This document shows positions 31,571 to 40,578 of a stretch of 64,000 nucleotides of DNA, in pieces. A program made the position numbers and the translations under genes. The notes under the pieces are model-generated. The model was not told where the DNA came from. It made no database searches and saw only the letters and a program-made list of their open reading frames with translations. Origin of the DNA: Bacteroidales bacterium. Lineage in GTDB: Bacteria; Bacteroidota; Bacteroidia; Bacteroidales; JAIOZK01. Where the stretch lies: positions 1 to 64,000 of the forward strand of contig JAIOZK010000020.1 in assembly GCA_021740625.1 (NCBI GenBank). Direction: 5' to 3'. The stretch's first letter is position 1. Each line of letters begins with the position of its first letter.

Positions 31571-32626
31571 ATGAATATTACGGAAGAAAAGGTTTTAGAA
31601 GCATTACAGGAGGTCATCTATTTTAAGGCAGGCGATAATATTGTCAACCTGAAAATGGTCCATGATCTGAAAATTGATGGCAACAAGATCAGCTTTTCAC
31701 TTGTATTCCCGAAGAAAGTTGACCAAAGCAACGAGATTGTTGTGAACCGGGCCAAAAAAGCACTGAAAGATGCATTGGGAGAAGATCTTGATATTGAGAT
31801 TGGGATCAAGTCAGAAAAAGACATTGGAGGTGGTCCGCTCGCAAGCATAAAAAACATCATTGCCGTTGCATCCGGAAAAGGTGGGGTGGGTAAATCCACT
31901 GTAGCAGTTAACCTGGCCATTGCACTCTCGAAAACAGGTGCAAAAGTGGGTTTGCTGGATGCTGATATTTACGGTCCATCCGTCCCTACCATGATGGACC
32001 TGGAAAGCCAGCGACCAAATGCAACAGAAAAAGACGGAAAGACCAGAATACTGCCACTCGATAAATATGATCTCAAAGTATTGTCTATTGGATTTTTTGT
32101 AGATCCCGAGCAGGCCCTGATGTGGAGGGGACCCATGGCTTCCAAAGCACTGGAGCAGTTGTTCAATGATACAGAATGGGGCGACCTCGACTACCTGATC
32201 CTGGACATGCCTCCCGGTACGGGCGATATCCATCTGACCATTGCCCAGGAATACCCGATCACAGGAGCAATAATCGTTACCACTCCACAAAAGGTGGCCC
32301 TGGCGGATGTATTGAAAGCTGCCACCATGTTCCGGCAGGATAAAATATACATTCCCGTGCTCGGCCTGGTTGAAAACATGTCGTATTTTACTCCGGAAGA
32401 ACTTCCAGATAAAAAATATTACCTCTTCGGAAAAAGCTACAGTGAAAGTTTTGCCAAACGGCTGAACATACCCTTCCTGGGACAGTTGCCCATTGTGGAA
32501 GGCCTTGCCGAAGCCAGTGATGCTGGCAAACCTGCTGCACTGCTCGAAGACTCCATTCCCGGAAAGGCATTTAAAGAACTGGCCGGAAATATTAAAAAGG
32601 GAATAAATGCGTTGAAATCAAAATAA
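31571..32626 (+). CDS. Mrp/ApbC-type iron-sulfur carrier ATPase
   Basis: The 351-residue P-loop ATPase has an N-terminal MIP18-like (DUF59) domain (about 1-85) and a Mrp/NBP35 domain with the deviant Walker A ASGKGGVGKST (100-110), DADIYGPSVPTMM, LDMPPGTGDIHLTIAQ and TPQKVALADV. Such proteins carry [4Fe-4S] clusters to apoproteins. The C-terminal CxxC often used for cluster binding is absent (ENMSYFTPEELPDKKYYLFG), as I believe is usual in Bacteroidota. A nifU-like gene follows 19 bases later, supporting a Fe-S assembly operon. Confidence 0.93.
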   Translation: MNITEEKVLEALQEVIYFKAGDNIVNLKMVHDLKIDGNKISFSLVFPKKVDQSNEIVVNRAKKALKDALGEDLDIEIGIKSEKDIGGGPLASIKNIIAVASGKGGVGKSTVAVNLAIALSKTGAKVGLLDADIYGPSVPTMMDLESQRPNATEKDGKTRILPLDKYDLKVLSIGFFVDPEQALMWRGPMASKALEQLFNDTEWGDLDYLILDMPPGTGDIHLTIAQEYPITGAIIVTTPQKVALADVLKAATMFRQDKIYIPVLGLVENMSYFTPEELPDKKYYLFGKSYSESFAKRLNIPFLGQLPIVEGLAEASDAGKPAALLEDSIPGKAFKELAGNIKKGINALKSK

Positions 32627-32645
32627 AAACAGACTGTACAAAACG

Positions 32646-32891
32646 ATGGCAAATAAAGAAGAACTCGTAAGTAAGGTAGAGAAAGTGATTGAACAAATCA
32701 GGCCTTATTTGCAACAAGATGGCGGTGATATCGAGTTTGTTGAAATCACCGATGATAATGTGGTAAACGTCAGGCTGACGGGTGCATGTGGTTCATGCCC
32801 ATACAGCACCATGACATTGAAGAGTGGTGTAGAAACTGCAATGGTCAAAGCAATACCGGAGATCAAATCGGTAGAAGCAGTCAACATATGA
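32646..32891 (+). CDS. NifU C-terminal domain protein (Nfu)
   Basis: The 81-residue protein is a stand-alone Nfu domain: VIEQIRPYLQQDGGDIEFVEI, then the cluster-binding CGSCPYS (Cys48, Cys51) and a final helix-strand EIKSVEAVNI. Two Nfu monomers bridge one [4Fe-4S] cluster through these cysteines and pass it on. It follows mrp by 19 bases and probably works with it. Its stop codon directly abuts the stop codon of nadE on the other strand with no intervening base. Confidence 0.95.
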   Translation: MANKEELVSKVEKVIEQIRPYLQQDGGDIEFVEITDDNVVNVRLTGACGSCPYSTMTLKSGVETAMVKAIPEIKSVEAVNI

Positions 32892-34532
32892 TCAGGACAG
32901 GTACCTGGCAACAATAGGCATCCTGCGACCCATGCCAAAAGCTTTTTTGGATACCCTTAATATCGGGGGTGTCTGGTGTCTTTTGTACTCATTGACATTC
33001 ACAAGTTTGAGGGTTTTATCGACGATTTCTTTTTCAAAGCCCATTGCAATGATCTCACGGGGTCCCTTGCGCATTTCGATATACTGGTAAAGAATCTGAT
33101 CCAACACATCATAATCGGGCAGCGAATCCGAATCTTTCTGATCAGGGCGTAATTCTGCCGATGGAGGCTTCAGGATAGTATTCTCAGGAATGATCTCCTG
33201 CTCTTTATTGATATAGCGGGCCAGCTCAAAAACCTCTGTTTTATAAACATCCCCAAGTACGCTCAAGCCCCCGTTCATGTCTCCATAGAGGGTACCATAA
33301 CCAACGGCTGCCTCACTTTTATTGGATGTATTCAACAAGATATACCCGAACTTATTGGACAATGCCATCAGGATCACTCCCCTGGCCCGGGCCTGTATGT
33401 TTTCCTCTGCAATATTAAAAGACCGGTTTTTAAAATAAGGTTGCAGTGCATCCAAAAATGACCGGTAGTTTTTTTCAATAGGGATAATATCGTAGGGGCT
33501 TTCAAGGTTTTTTGCCAGGGCTTCGGCATCCTGAACCGAATGTTCCGAAGAAAATCCCGAGGGCATCAGCACGGCATAAACATTTTCCGGACCCAACGCC
33601 CTGGCTGCAAGCACCATGGTTACCGCAGAATCAATCCCTCCCGAGAGGCCGAGAATGGCCTTCTTAAAACCAAGTTTGTAAAAGTAGTTCCGTATTCCCA
33701 TGACCAGAGCATCATGGATCCTTTCAATTTTGTTTTCCTCATTTTTCCTTTTCTCCCCGGACAAAGGATGCTGAACCTCTTCCAGATCGAATATCCTGAA
33801 ATCCTCTTCAAAGTAATTCAACTCATCATGGATCCGTCCTGCCGGGTCAATCACAAGCGATCCCCCGTCAAACAGCAATTCCGTTTGCGCGCCCACATGA
33901 TTTACATAGAACAAGGGTAGCCTGTACTTTTCAACATTCTGCAGGAGCACTTCCGCCCTTTCTTCTCTTTGACTGGCATGAAAAGGCGAAGCCGCTATGT
34001 TGATGATAAAATCCGGGTTCTCCTTCATCAATTCATCCATCGGATTGATGGTATACAAAGGATGGTTCCCCAGGTTCCAGAGATCTTCGCAAATGTTCAG
34101 GGCAATCTTTTTCCCATGGTAATTCACGCATGTAAACTCATGGTTGGGTTCAAAATAACGGTACTCATCGAAAATATCATAATTGGGCAAAAGAGCTTTG
34201 TGGTGTACCGACTGTACCTTGCCATCCGCAAGGAAATAAGCTGAATTAAACAGGTCTTTTCCCTTATATTCGGGGTTGAAAGAGGGGCTGCCGACAATTG
34301 CTGCAATTCCGTGGCATTCATCAGCAATTTTCTCTACTGCATCCTGGCATCGCTCGACAAAATCGCGGAACTCCAGGAAATCCCTTGGCGGATAGCCCGA
34401 AACCGCCAGCTCCGAAAATACAACAAGGTCAACATTTTCCAGTTTTCCCTTCCGGATGGAATTGATGATCTTCCTGCTGTTCTCCTCAAAGTTACCGATA
34501 TGATAATTGATCTGTGCTAAAGCTATCTTCAC
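32892..34532 (-). CDS. nadE: Glutamine-hydrolysing NAD+ synthetase NadE
   Basis: The enzyme converts deamido-NAD+ to NAD+ with glutamine as nitrogen source. The 546-residue protein combines an N-terminal nitrilase-type amidase (about 1-260: catalytic Glu in VFSELAVSGYPPRD, Lys in HHKALLPNYDIFDEYRYF, Cys in ALNICEDLWN) with an ATP-pyrophosphatase synthetase domain (about 275-546: AILGLSGGIDSAV P-loop, LNTSNKSEAAVGYGTLYGDMNGG, KPPSAELRPDQKD). It follows the barrel-protein gene by 12 bases on the minus strand and is convergent with nfu. Confidence 0.96.
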   Translation of the reverse strand: MKIALAQINYHIGNFEENSRKIINSIRKGKLENVDLVVFSELAVSGYPPRDFLEFRDFVERCQDAVEKIADECHGIAAIVGSPSFNPEYKGKDLFNSAYFLADGKVQSVHHKALLPNYDIFDEYRYFEPNHEFTCVNYHGKKIALNICEDLWNLGNHPLYTINPMDELMKENPDFIINIAASPFHASQREERAEVLLQNVEKYRLPLFYVNHVGAQTELLFDGGSLVIDPAGRIHDELNYFEEDFRIFDLEEVQHPLSGEKRKNEENKIERIHDALVMGIRNYFYKLGFKKAILGLSGGIDSAVTMVLAARALGPENVYAVLMPSGFSSEHSVQDAEALAKNLESPYDIIPIEKNYRSFLDALQPYFKNRSFNIAEENIQARARGVILMALSNKFGYILLNTSNKSEAAVGYGTLYGDMNGGLSVLGDVYKTEVFELARYINKEQEIIPENTILKPPSAELRPDQKDSDSLPDYDVLDQILYQYIEMRKGPREIIAMGFEKEIVDKTLKLVNVNEYKRHQTPPILRVSKKAFGMGRRMPIVARYLS

Positions 34533-34544
34533 GATTCAAACTCC

Positions 34545-35237
34545 TTAAAAAATCACTCCGAGATTAAATTCAATATAGTTGTTGATGGCCTGGTGGGTGA
34601 TTTCAGGATCGAAGCTGTTCTGATCTTTCAATACATCTGTAAAGCCATTGTCGAAGGTGATCCCGAAAGTCAAAGCTGTTGAACCCCCCAGATTATATTC
34701 TCCTCCAACACCCAGGATCAGGGATTCGCGGATGGTCTTCATTTCTTCTTTGATATCCTTTTCATCATTGCTGATTTTCTCCGTTTCCCCAATAAATTTA
34801 TCTGTTCCTTTCGCCGTCAGCAAAAAACTTGTCCCAAGCCCGATCTTTCCATAAAAGCGGAATTTACCAAATTCATTAGTCTTCATTTTCAAGACCAGGG
34901 GCACTTCAATGTATTTGGTTTTATAGCTTCGATGCAAAATACCCAGGTCATTCACCGAATCGTTTAATTTGACCTGATGGGGATAAGCAAGACGCCCGTT
35001 CAGGTAAACCACCTTAAATCCAGTAGATATGGCATAGTTTTCCATGAGAAAAAATTCGGAAACAAACCCCCAACTAAATCCAACTTCTGATCCATCGTTT
35101 TCATAATCGGAGATATCCGACCGGAACCACCCGATGTTGGGCGCTACCTCAAAACCAAATTTAAAAGGCTTATGTTGTGCGCGCAGGAAAGGGCTGAATA
35201 ATATTCCAAGCAACAAAATGATAATGATCCTTTTCAT
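34545..35237 (-). CDS. PorT-family outer-membrane beta-barrel protein
   Basis: The start is taken at the ATG at 35237 (MKRIIIILLLGILF); the track start lies five codons earlier. The 230-residue product has a signal peptide (to about LRAQH) and a barrel of about eight to ten strands: KFGFEVAPNIGWFRSD, FSWGFVSEFFLMENYAISTGFKVVYLNG, KYIEVPLVLKMKT, FGKIGLG, LGVGGEYNLGGSTALTFGITFDNGFTD and IEFNLGVIF. This fits the PorT/OMP_b-brl_2 group. It lies 12 bases before nadE and is divergent from another PorT-like gene. A role in envelope integrity or T9SS is possible but unproven. Confidence 0.8.
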   Translation of the reverse strand: MKRIIIILLLGILFSPFLRAQHKPFKFGFEVAPNIGWFRSDISDYENDGSEVGFSWGFVSEFFLMENYAISTGFKVVYLNGRLAYPHQVKLNDSVNDLGILHRSYKTKYIEVPLVLKMKTNEFGKFRFYGKIGLGTSFLLTAKGTDKFIGETEKISNDEKDIKEEMKTIRESLILGVGGEYNLGGSTALTFGITFDNGFTDVLKDQNSFDPEITHQAINNYIEFNLGVIF

Positions 35238-35362
35238 AATTGTCTGATTCAAATTACATCCCGAAAGTACTTCTTATTCAATCGGCTTTCAAGTGCTTTC
35301 TGAAGTATTTTCCAAAGATTAATTGTTAATAATTCCAAACCCGCTTTTCGCAATTAGTTTGT

Positions 35363-35370
35363 TATATTTG
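35363..35370 (+). promoter_or_regulatory. Promoter -7 TATATTTG
   Basis: This is an exact TAnnTTTG match 28 bases before the ATG at 35398, in the divergent gap between two barrel genes. Confidence 0.5.
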
Positions 35371-35397
35371 TTACAAAAATTCTAAAAAACAAAACGC

Positions 35398-36024
35398 ATG
35401 AAAAGGATAGCCATTGTACTTGTAATCATATTTGCTGCAAGTTATGCAAATGCACAGATTAGTTTCGGACCCAAGATCGGTTATAATACTTCCAAACTTT
35501 CTGTAGACAAAAGTGACATCAAAACCGATTTGAAAAACAGTTTCCAGTTTGGCGTTTTCCTAAGACTTGGAAACAAGATATATGTGCAGCCCGAGCTGAC
35601 CTGGCTCACACAGGGTGGTGTATTCAAGAAACCCGGTGATGAAGGTAATCTTTCACCTTTCAAACAGGAAATCGATCTTAAGACAGTGCAGGTACCCGCT
35701 TTGATCGGTTATGAGCTGATTGATCTGAAAATTGCCAATATCAGGGCATTTGCAGGGCCTGTTGCCTCTTTTGTAACCAACAAGGAAATAGATTCGAATG
35801 AGAGTGAGGGATACATCAAACCCATTCAGGAAGCTGATCTGAAAGACATTCTCTGGAGTGCCCAGATCGGTGTGGGAGCAGACGTACTCATGTTTACCCT
35901 GGATATTCGTTACAACATAGGCATCAGCAAAGTACTCGGCGATGTGGAATATGAAGGAGAAAAACTAACTTTCGATTCCCGGGCCAGTGGGTTCAATGTC
36001 AGCCTGGGCTGGAAAATCTTTTAG
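35398..36024 (+). CDS. PorT-family outer-membrane beta-barrel protein
   Basis: The 208-residue protein has a signal peptide (MKRIAIVLVIIFAASYANAQ) followed by alternating strands: ISFGPKIGYNTSKLSV, SFQFGVFLRLGNKIYVQPELTWLTQGG, QVPALIGYELIDLKIANIRAFAGPVASFVTN, QIGVGADVLMFTLDIRYNIGISKV, and the terminal GFNVSLGWKIF ending in phenylalanine as BAM substrates do. It fits the PorT-like barrel family (OMP_b-brl_2) and is divergent from another member. MITE copy D starts 39 bases downstream. Function beyond outer-membrane localisation is unknown. Confidence 0.82.
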   Translation: MKRIAIVLVIIFAASYANAQISFGPKIGYNTSKLSVDKSDIKTDLKNSFQFGVFLRLGNKIYVQPELTWLTQGGVFKKPGDEGNLSPFKQEIDLKTVQVPALIGYELIDLKIANIRAFAGPVASFVTNKEIDSNESEGYIKPIQEADLKDILWSAQIGVGADVLMFTLDIRYNIGISKVLGDVEYEGEKLTFDSRASGFNVSLGWKIF

Positions 36025-36062
36025 TATTTATACAAGAAACGCATCATAATTGTGCAATAAAT

Positions 36063-36212
36063 GAAGCTGTCCAAAAAGTATCTTCAAGCTATCTGGGTCA
36101 TATCGTAGCCGAGATGGTCTGTGATAACTAGCAGTCTTTAGGCTTCGGTTCCCTGCCTGGCCGGCAGGCACGGCGCTCAGACTGGCGAAATATCGTACTT
36201 TTTAGACAGCCC
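36063..36212. mobile_element. MITE-like element, copy D
   Basis: The 150-bp element has left terminus GAAGCTGTCCAAAAAGTA (36063-36080) and right terminus TACTTTTTAGACAGCCC (36196-36212). The inside shares GGGTCATATCG, TCTTTAGGCTTCGG, GCCTGGCCGGCAGGCA, CGGCGCTCAG and GCGAAATATCGTAC with copy A. It fills the gap between the barrel gene and gldB. No ORF. Confidence 0.75.
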
Positions 36213-36233
36213 CTGTTATTAATATCATAACCC

Positions 36234-37229
36234 ATGAAATTTACGCATCTGACAGGCCTTTTCTTCCTGATCATCCTGATTTCCTGCAGCAGTCAGAAAT
36301 CCAGGACGGATGTTGATGTATCCGGTATTGAGATCAGGGAGATTGAAATCAACCGCTATGAAGAGGCATTGTTTGCTATTGATCCTGACAGCCTCCGGCA
36401 GGGATTGAAAAAGATCGATCCCAGGTATGAAATATTTCTGGGTCCCGAATGGGATACTCCCCGCAACCTTACCCAGTTGAAGGCTTATATCACCGATCCG
36501 AAGATCAGGGAATTGTATCATGACACAAAAGAGAAATACCCCGATCTTAATTTTTTATCCCGGGAGCTGACAAAGGCATTTCAACACTATAAATATTACT
36601 ATCCGGAAAAAGAGATCCCGGCTGTGTATTCCTATGTTTCCGGCTTGCATTATGAACATCCCGTGGAATATGGCAAGCAAGTGCTGATCATCGGGTTGGA
36701 CAATTACCTGGGAAAAGATTACCCGGCTTACAAAAAGCTGGGCATCCCACTTTATAAAGCCAGGCTGATGTCGCGAGAATACATCGCATTGGATTGTTTC
36801 CGTAAACTGGCCATGATGCAAACTCCGGGATACGAAACACGGTCGCTTCTGGATGAAATGATCCTGCAGGGTAAGTTCCTGTATTTTCTTGATGCCATGC
36901 TCCCGGATAAGGCCGATCACCGCAAGATTGGGTATACGCAAGATGAAATTTTGTGGTGCCATGCACACGAAGCTGATATTTGGGCATTTCTGATAGAAAA
37001 CGATCTGCTGTATTCAAGAGATTTTCAAAGCATCAAAAGTTTTATTTCAGATGCCCCGTTTACAAAAGGATTTGGGAATGATTCTCCGGGCCGGCTGGGG
37101 GTGTGGGTTGGCTGGCAGATCGTTAGAAAATACATGGAGAAAAACCCAGGGGTAAAACTTCAGCAAATGCTCGATAATAAAGATGCCCAGGATATTCTGA
37201 TGCATTCAGGCTACAAACCCTCCAAATAA
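36234..37229 (+). CDS. gldB: Gliding motility lipoprotein GldB
   Basis: The 331-residue lipoprotein has a lipobox ILISC (Cys18). The body carries GldB landmarks: FLGPEW, YVSGLHYEHPVEYGKQVLIIGLDNYLGKDYPAYKKLGIPLYKARLMSREYIALDCFR and the C-terminal NDSPGRLGVWVGWQIVRKYMEKNPGVKLQQMLDNKDAQDILMHSGYKPSK. GldB is required for gliding in Flavobacterium and is distributed with T9SS organisms. Its distant similarity to DUF2268 peptidases is noted in the family, but no HExxH is seen. It is preceded by a MITE and followed by an 80-base gap and yifB. Confidence 0.85.
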   Translation: MKFTHLTGLFFLIILISCSSQKSRTDVDVSGIEIREIEINRYEEALFAIDPDSLRQGLKKIDPRYEIFLGPEWDTPRNLTQLKAYITDPKIRELYHDTKEKYPDLNFLSRELTKAFQHYKYYYPEKEIPAVYSYVSGLHYEHPVEYGKQVLIIGLDNYLGKDYPAYKKLGIPLYKARLMSREYIALDCFRKLAMMQTPGYETRSLLDEMILQGKFLYFLDAMLPDKADHRKIGYTQDEILWCHAHEADIWAFLIENDLLYSRDFQSIKSFISDAPFTKGFGNDSPGRLGVWVGWQIVRKYMEKNPGVKLQQMLDNKDAQDILMHSGYKPSK

Positions 37230-37309
37230 AATTTGAAAACTTTTTCCTTCCGGCATGTGACAAATGACCTGGTTGAGGTATTAAGGGATATGGAATAAAA
37301 CCTCAATCT

Positions 37310-38854
37310 ATGTTAATAAAAACTTATGGAAGTGCCATTATCGGGGTAAATGCCATCCCGATCACCGTGGAAGTGAATATCGAAAACGGAATGAATTTTT
37401 ATCTTGTCGGCTTGCCCGACTCAGCCGTCAAAGAAAGCCAGCAAAGAATCGATGCCGCCCTGCAGAACAATGGCTTCAAGATTCCGGGCAAGCGGATCAC
37501 CATCAACATGGCTCCGGCGGATATCCGGAAAGAAGGATCCTCCTACGACCTGACAATCGCACTTGGGATACTGGCTGCATCCGAACAGATACAGCAGGAA
37601 AAGGTAAGCGATTATATCATCATGGGCGAACTGGCGCTTGACGGGAAGCTGCGCCCGATCAAAGGAGCCCTTCCCATTGCAATCAAAGCGAGGGAAGAAG
37701 GTTTTAAGGGCTTCATACTTCCGAAAGTTAATGCACGCGAAGCTGCCATTGTGAGCGATATCGATGTGTATGGTGTGGATGAGATCGGTGAAGTGATCGC
37801 CTTTTTTAACGGGGATGGGAAGCTGGAAAAGACAGAGATCGACACCCGGGAAGAATTTTACAATAGTCTGAATGATTATGAGTTTGATTTCACGGATGTG
37901 AAAGGGCAGGAAAATATCAAGCGGGCCCTGGAGATCGCGGCGGCTGGTGGACATAATGCTATTTTAATTGGTCCTCCGGGATCGGGCAAGACCATGCTGG
38001 CCAAGCGCCTGCCATCCATCTTACCACCGCTTAATTTGTATGAAGCCCTGGAAACGACAAAAATTCATTCTGTTTCCGGCGTTTTGTCAAAGAACACATC
38101 CCTCTTATCCGTCAGGCCCTACCGATCGCCCCACCATACCATCAGCGACGCGGGCCTCGTTGGCGGGGGTACTTTTCCCCAGCCCGGAGAGATCAGTCTG
38201 GCACACAATGGTGTTTTGTTTCTGGATGAACTGCCCGAATTCAAAAGGACGGTGCTGGAAGTGATGCGACAACCCATGGAAGACCGTGTGGTGACCATCT
38301 CCCGGGCCAGGGTATCCGTAGAATACCCGGCCAATTTCATGCTGATTGCAGCCATGAATCCCTGTCCCTGCGGCTATTACAACCATCCTGAACAGGAATG
38401 TTCTTGTGTGCCGGGAGCGGTTCAGAAATACCTCAACAAGATCTCCGGGCCATTGCTCGACAGAATTGATATTCACGTGGAAGTAGTTCCTGTCTCTTTT
38501 AAGGAGATCGCCTCGGATCAGCACGGTGAAAAAAGTGAAGAGATCAGGAACAGGGTGATCGCCGCCCGGAAGATACAGGAAGACCGTTACCTTGCAAAAG
38601 AAGGCATGCATTGCAATGCCCAGATGTCGAGCAAAATGCTTCGGAAGATCTGCCGCATCAACCAGGCCGGGCAAAATTTGCTGAAAACCGCCATGGAAAA
38701 GCTCAGCCTTTCGGCACGGGCATATGATCGTATCCTGAAAGTTTCCCGCACCATCGCCGATCTGGACGAAAGCACAAATATAAAGACAGAGCACCTGGCA
38801 GAGGCTATTCATTACAGGAGCCTGGACAGGGAGAATTGGGGGGAGGCGCAGTGA
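37310..38854 (+). CDS. YifB/ComM-family Mg chelatase-like AAA+ ATPase
   Basis: The 514-residue protein has an N-terminal Lon-protease-like (ChlI) domain (about 1-170: VEVNIENGMNFYLVGLPDSAVKES...MAPADIRKEGSSYDLTIALGIL...GELALDGKLRPIKGALP), a central AAA+ domain with Walker A GPPGSGKTML and Walker B GVLFLDELPEF, a four-cysteine zinc loop (NPCPCGYYNHPEQECSC) and a C-terminal helical domain (LSARAYDRILKVSRTIADLDES). ComM-type members are hexameric helicases aiding branch migration during natural transformation. Length and layout are standard. It is monocistronic. Confidence 0.93.
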   Translation: MLIKTYGSAIIGVNAIPITVEVNIENGMNFYLVGLPDSAVKESQQRIDAALQNNGFKIPGKRITINMAPADIRKEGSSYDLTIALGILAASEQIQQEKVSDYIIMGELALDGKLRPIKGALPIAIKAREEGFKGFILPKVNAREAAIVSDIDVYGVDEIGEVIAFFNGDGKLEKTEIDTREEFYNSLNDYEFDFTDVKGQENIKRALEIAAAGGHNAILIGPPGSGKTMLAKRLPSILPPLNLYEALETTKIHSVSGVLSKNTSLLSVRPYRSPHHTISDAGLVGGGTFPQPGEISLAHNGVLFLDELPEFKRTVLEVMRQPMEDRVVTISRARVSVEYPANFMLIAAMNPCPCGYYNHPEQECSCVPGAVQKYLNKISGPLLDRIDIHVEVVPVSFKEIASDQHGEKSEEIRNRVIAARKIQEDRYLAKEGMHCNAQMSSKMLRKICRINQAGQNLLKTAMEKLSLSARAYDRILKVSRTIADLDESTNIKTEHLAEAIHYRSLDRENWGEAQ

Positions 38855-38949
38855 TGGGACGCTGATACTAATTGTCTAAGTGACTGATTGACTGGGTGGC
38901 AATAGGCCGTCGCTGCGATATAGCGGAAAAAAGAAATAAGATCACACGG

Positions 38950-38983
38950 GTCTCGCTTTAAGCGAGGCTCTCACTGGTGAGAC
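38950..38983. repeat. Hairpin CTCGCTT-T-AAGCGAG inside GTCTC/GAGAC
   Basis: CTCGCTT (38952-38958) and AAGCGAG (38960-38966) are inverted; outer GTCTC (38950-38954) and GAGAC (38979-38983) also mirror each other. It lies in the gap after yifB and may be a palindromic repeat. Confidence 0.45.
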
Positions 38984-39015
38984 ATATTATTATTCATACG
39001 TGTTTTTAGTATATT

Positions 39016-39060
39016 ATTTATACGTAAGATGAATTATTTTGAATCTTTAGACGTATAAAT
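39016..39060. repeat. Inverted repeat ATTTATACGT ... ACGTATAAAT
   Basis: Perfect 10-base arms at 39016-39025 and 39051-39060 flank 25 bases. A further ATACGT word lies at 38996-39001. It adjoins the PIN-domain remnant and could be an operator relic of a toxin-antitoxin locus or a mobile-element end. Confidence 0.5.
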
Positions 39061-39107
39061 ATTAAAAAATTACGGAAGTGTAATGAACACATGACTGATT
39101 TTAACAA

Positions 39108-39326
39108 TTGCTTTTAATCATAGATGTTTTGTCGATGAATAAAAAGGTTGTTGTCAATGCCCTCAACTCAGAATTTCTTGATTTTGAGGATGCATTGCAA
39201 AATTTTTCAGCCATTCAGGCAGGAAATATTGAAGTGATCATTACAAGAAATATTAAAGATTACAGAAAAGGCAGTATTTCATGCATGACACCCGGAGATT
39301 ACCTTAAAGTGTTGAATATGGAATAA
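39108..39326 (+). pseudogene. C-terminal half of a VapC-type PIN toxin
   Basis: The 72-codon frame encodes LLLIIDVLSMNKKVVVNALNSEFLDFEDALQNFSAI...IEVIITRNIKDYRKGSISCMTPGDYLKVL. It contains the PIN-domain third and fourth acidic blocks (DFEDALQ and ITRNxKDY) but no N-terminal LDTN block. Upstream, an in-frame stop and a frameshift separate residues that resemble the missing middle (LKNYGSVMNT, LILTI, 39063-39110). I read it as a decayed toxin of a VapBC-like pair; no antitoxin remains in view. Confidence 0.7.
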
Positions 39327-39399
39327 TGATATCATAATTATTAATCATTCCTCAACATTAATTCTATTATCTTAGTCATAAAAATCAAAACCAGTTACA

Positions 39400-40578
39400 A
39401 TGAAATCCGTTTTCTTTTTCCTGTTCTTTCTGTTGATTGTAAAGCTTAGTTTTGCCCAGGACAGCCTCGCCGGTAAACATCCGCAGTCGCCCAAGCCACC
39501 CAAACATATTATCCATTCGGGAGATATGAAATATCATTTGGGTATTGGAGGTTACATCAACCTGACTGGAATTTACGAACTTGACAATGCCATGCAGGAT
39601 CACCTGGATTTCATCACTTATGATATCAAGGTGCCCGAACCTGCTGAGATGCGGAAGCTTTTCCTGATGAACGCCAATCAGAGTCGTCTAAGTGCAAACC
39701 TGCTCGGAGACACAAAATACGGGAAATTGAAAGTATACCTTGAAGCCGATTTCAACGGGGTGCAGGGAGCTTTCAGGCTCAGGCAGGCTTATGGTTCGCT
39801 GGGTGGCTTCCTGGTGGGACAAACCTGGTCCACCTTCACGGACCTAGATGCATCACCCAACACCATAGATGCGGAAGGCCCGAATGCAGAGATAGCATTT
39901 AGAACGACCATGATCCGCTACAGTCATTATTTCACGAAAAACCTCAGAATATCACTGGCAGCGGAAACACCAACCGCTTCTCTTTTTGTTGATAATCAAA
40001 CAGAAAACCAGGCCCAGTTCGTACCAGAATTCGTATCGACCCTTAAATACAAAAACTCATGGGGACATCTCCAGCTGGGTGGTGTTTTCAGGGATATTAC
40101 TTATTTCGACAGCATTGCCGGAAAAACACAAAGCACGCCCGGCTGGGGCGTATCAGGAAGCGGAAGTATTCAATTCAGCAAAACATTCACCTTCATGTCG
40201 CAATACATTTACGGCAAGGGCGTGGCCAAATATATCCAGGACATTTCGGACCGCGGCATGGATCTGATCCCCGAAAAAAATCCTGATAAGGGAAAAATGG
40301 AAGCACTGGAATGCTGGGGCGTTTACGGGGCATTGAATATCAGCTTCACGAAAAAACTATCATCAAATTTAATATACAGCATTACCCGGGTCACCTCAAT
40401 GCCACAACTTCCACCCGATGAATTTAAAGATGGTCAGTATTTTGCCTTCAATATTTTTTATTCATTGCTCCCAAACATCACCATTGCAGGAGAATACCTG
40501 TGGGGTGAACGGAAAAACAAGAACAATAAGATTGGGACGGCACAACGTATGAATATGATGATGAAGTTTGATTTTTAA
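39400..40578 (+). CDS. DcaP-like outer-membrane porin
   Basis: The 392-residue protein has a signal peptide (to about LSFAQD) and a barrel of about 16 strands. Landmarks resemble the DcaP family of trimeric porins: GIGGYINLTGIYELD, SRLSANLLGDTKYGKLKVYLEADFNG, FRLRQAYGSLGGFLVGQTWSTFTDLDASPNTIDAEGPNAEIAFRTTMIRYSH, and a final NMMMKFDF. Such porins take up small organic acids or similar solutes. The stop codon overlaps that of the convergent dipeptidase gene by three bases. Solute specificity is unknown. Confidence 0.8.
   Translation: MKSVFFFLFFLLIVKLSFAQDSLAGKHPQSPKPPKHIIHSGDMKYHLGIGGYINLTGIYELDNAMQDHLDFITYDIKVPEPAEMRKLFLMNANQSRLSANLLGDTKYGKLKVYLEADFNGVQGAFRLRQAYGSLGGFLVGQTWSTFTDLDASPNTIDAEGPNAEIAFRTTMIRYSHYFTKNLRISLAAETPTASLFVDNQTENQAQFVPEFVSTLKYKNSWGHLQLGGVFRDITYFDSIAGKTQSTPGWGVSGSGSIQFSKTFTFMSQYIYGKGVAKYIQDISDRGMDLIPEKNPDKGKMEALECWGVYGALNISFTKKLSSNLIYSITRVTSMPQLPPDEFKDGQYFAFNIFYSLLPNITIAGEYLWGERKNKNNKIGTAQRMNMMMKFDF

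Noticed and set aside
38997-39107. Antitoxin gene for the PIN remnant
   Set aside because: The ATG at 39030 gives only a 9-codon frame with no ribbon-helix-helix or AbrB features.
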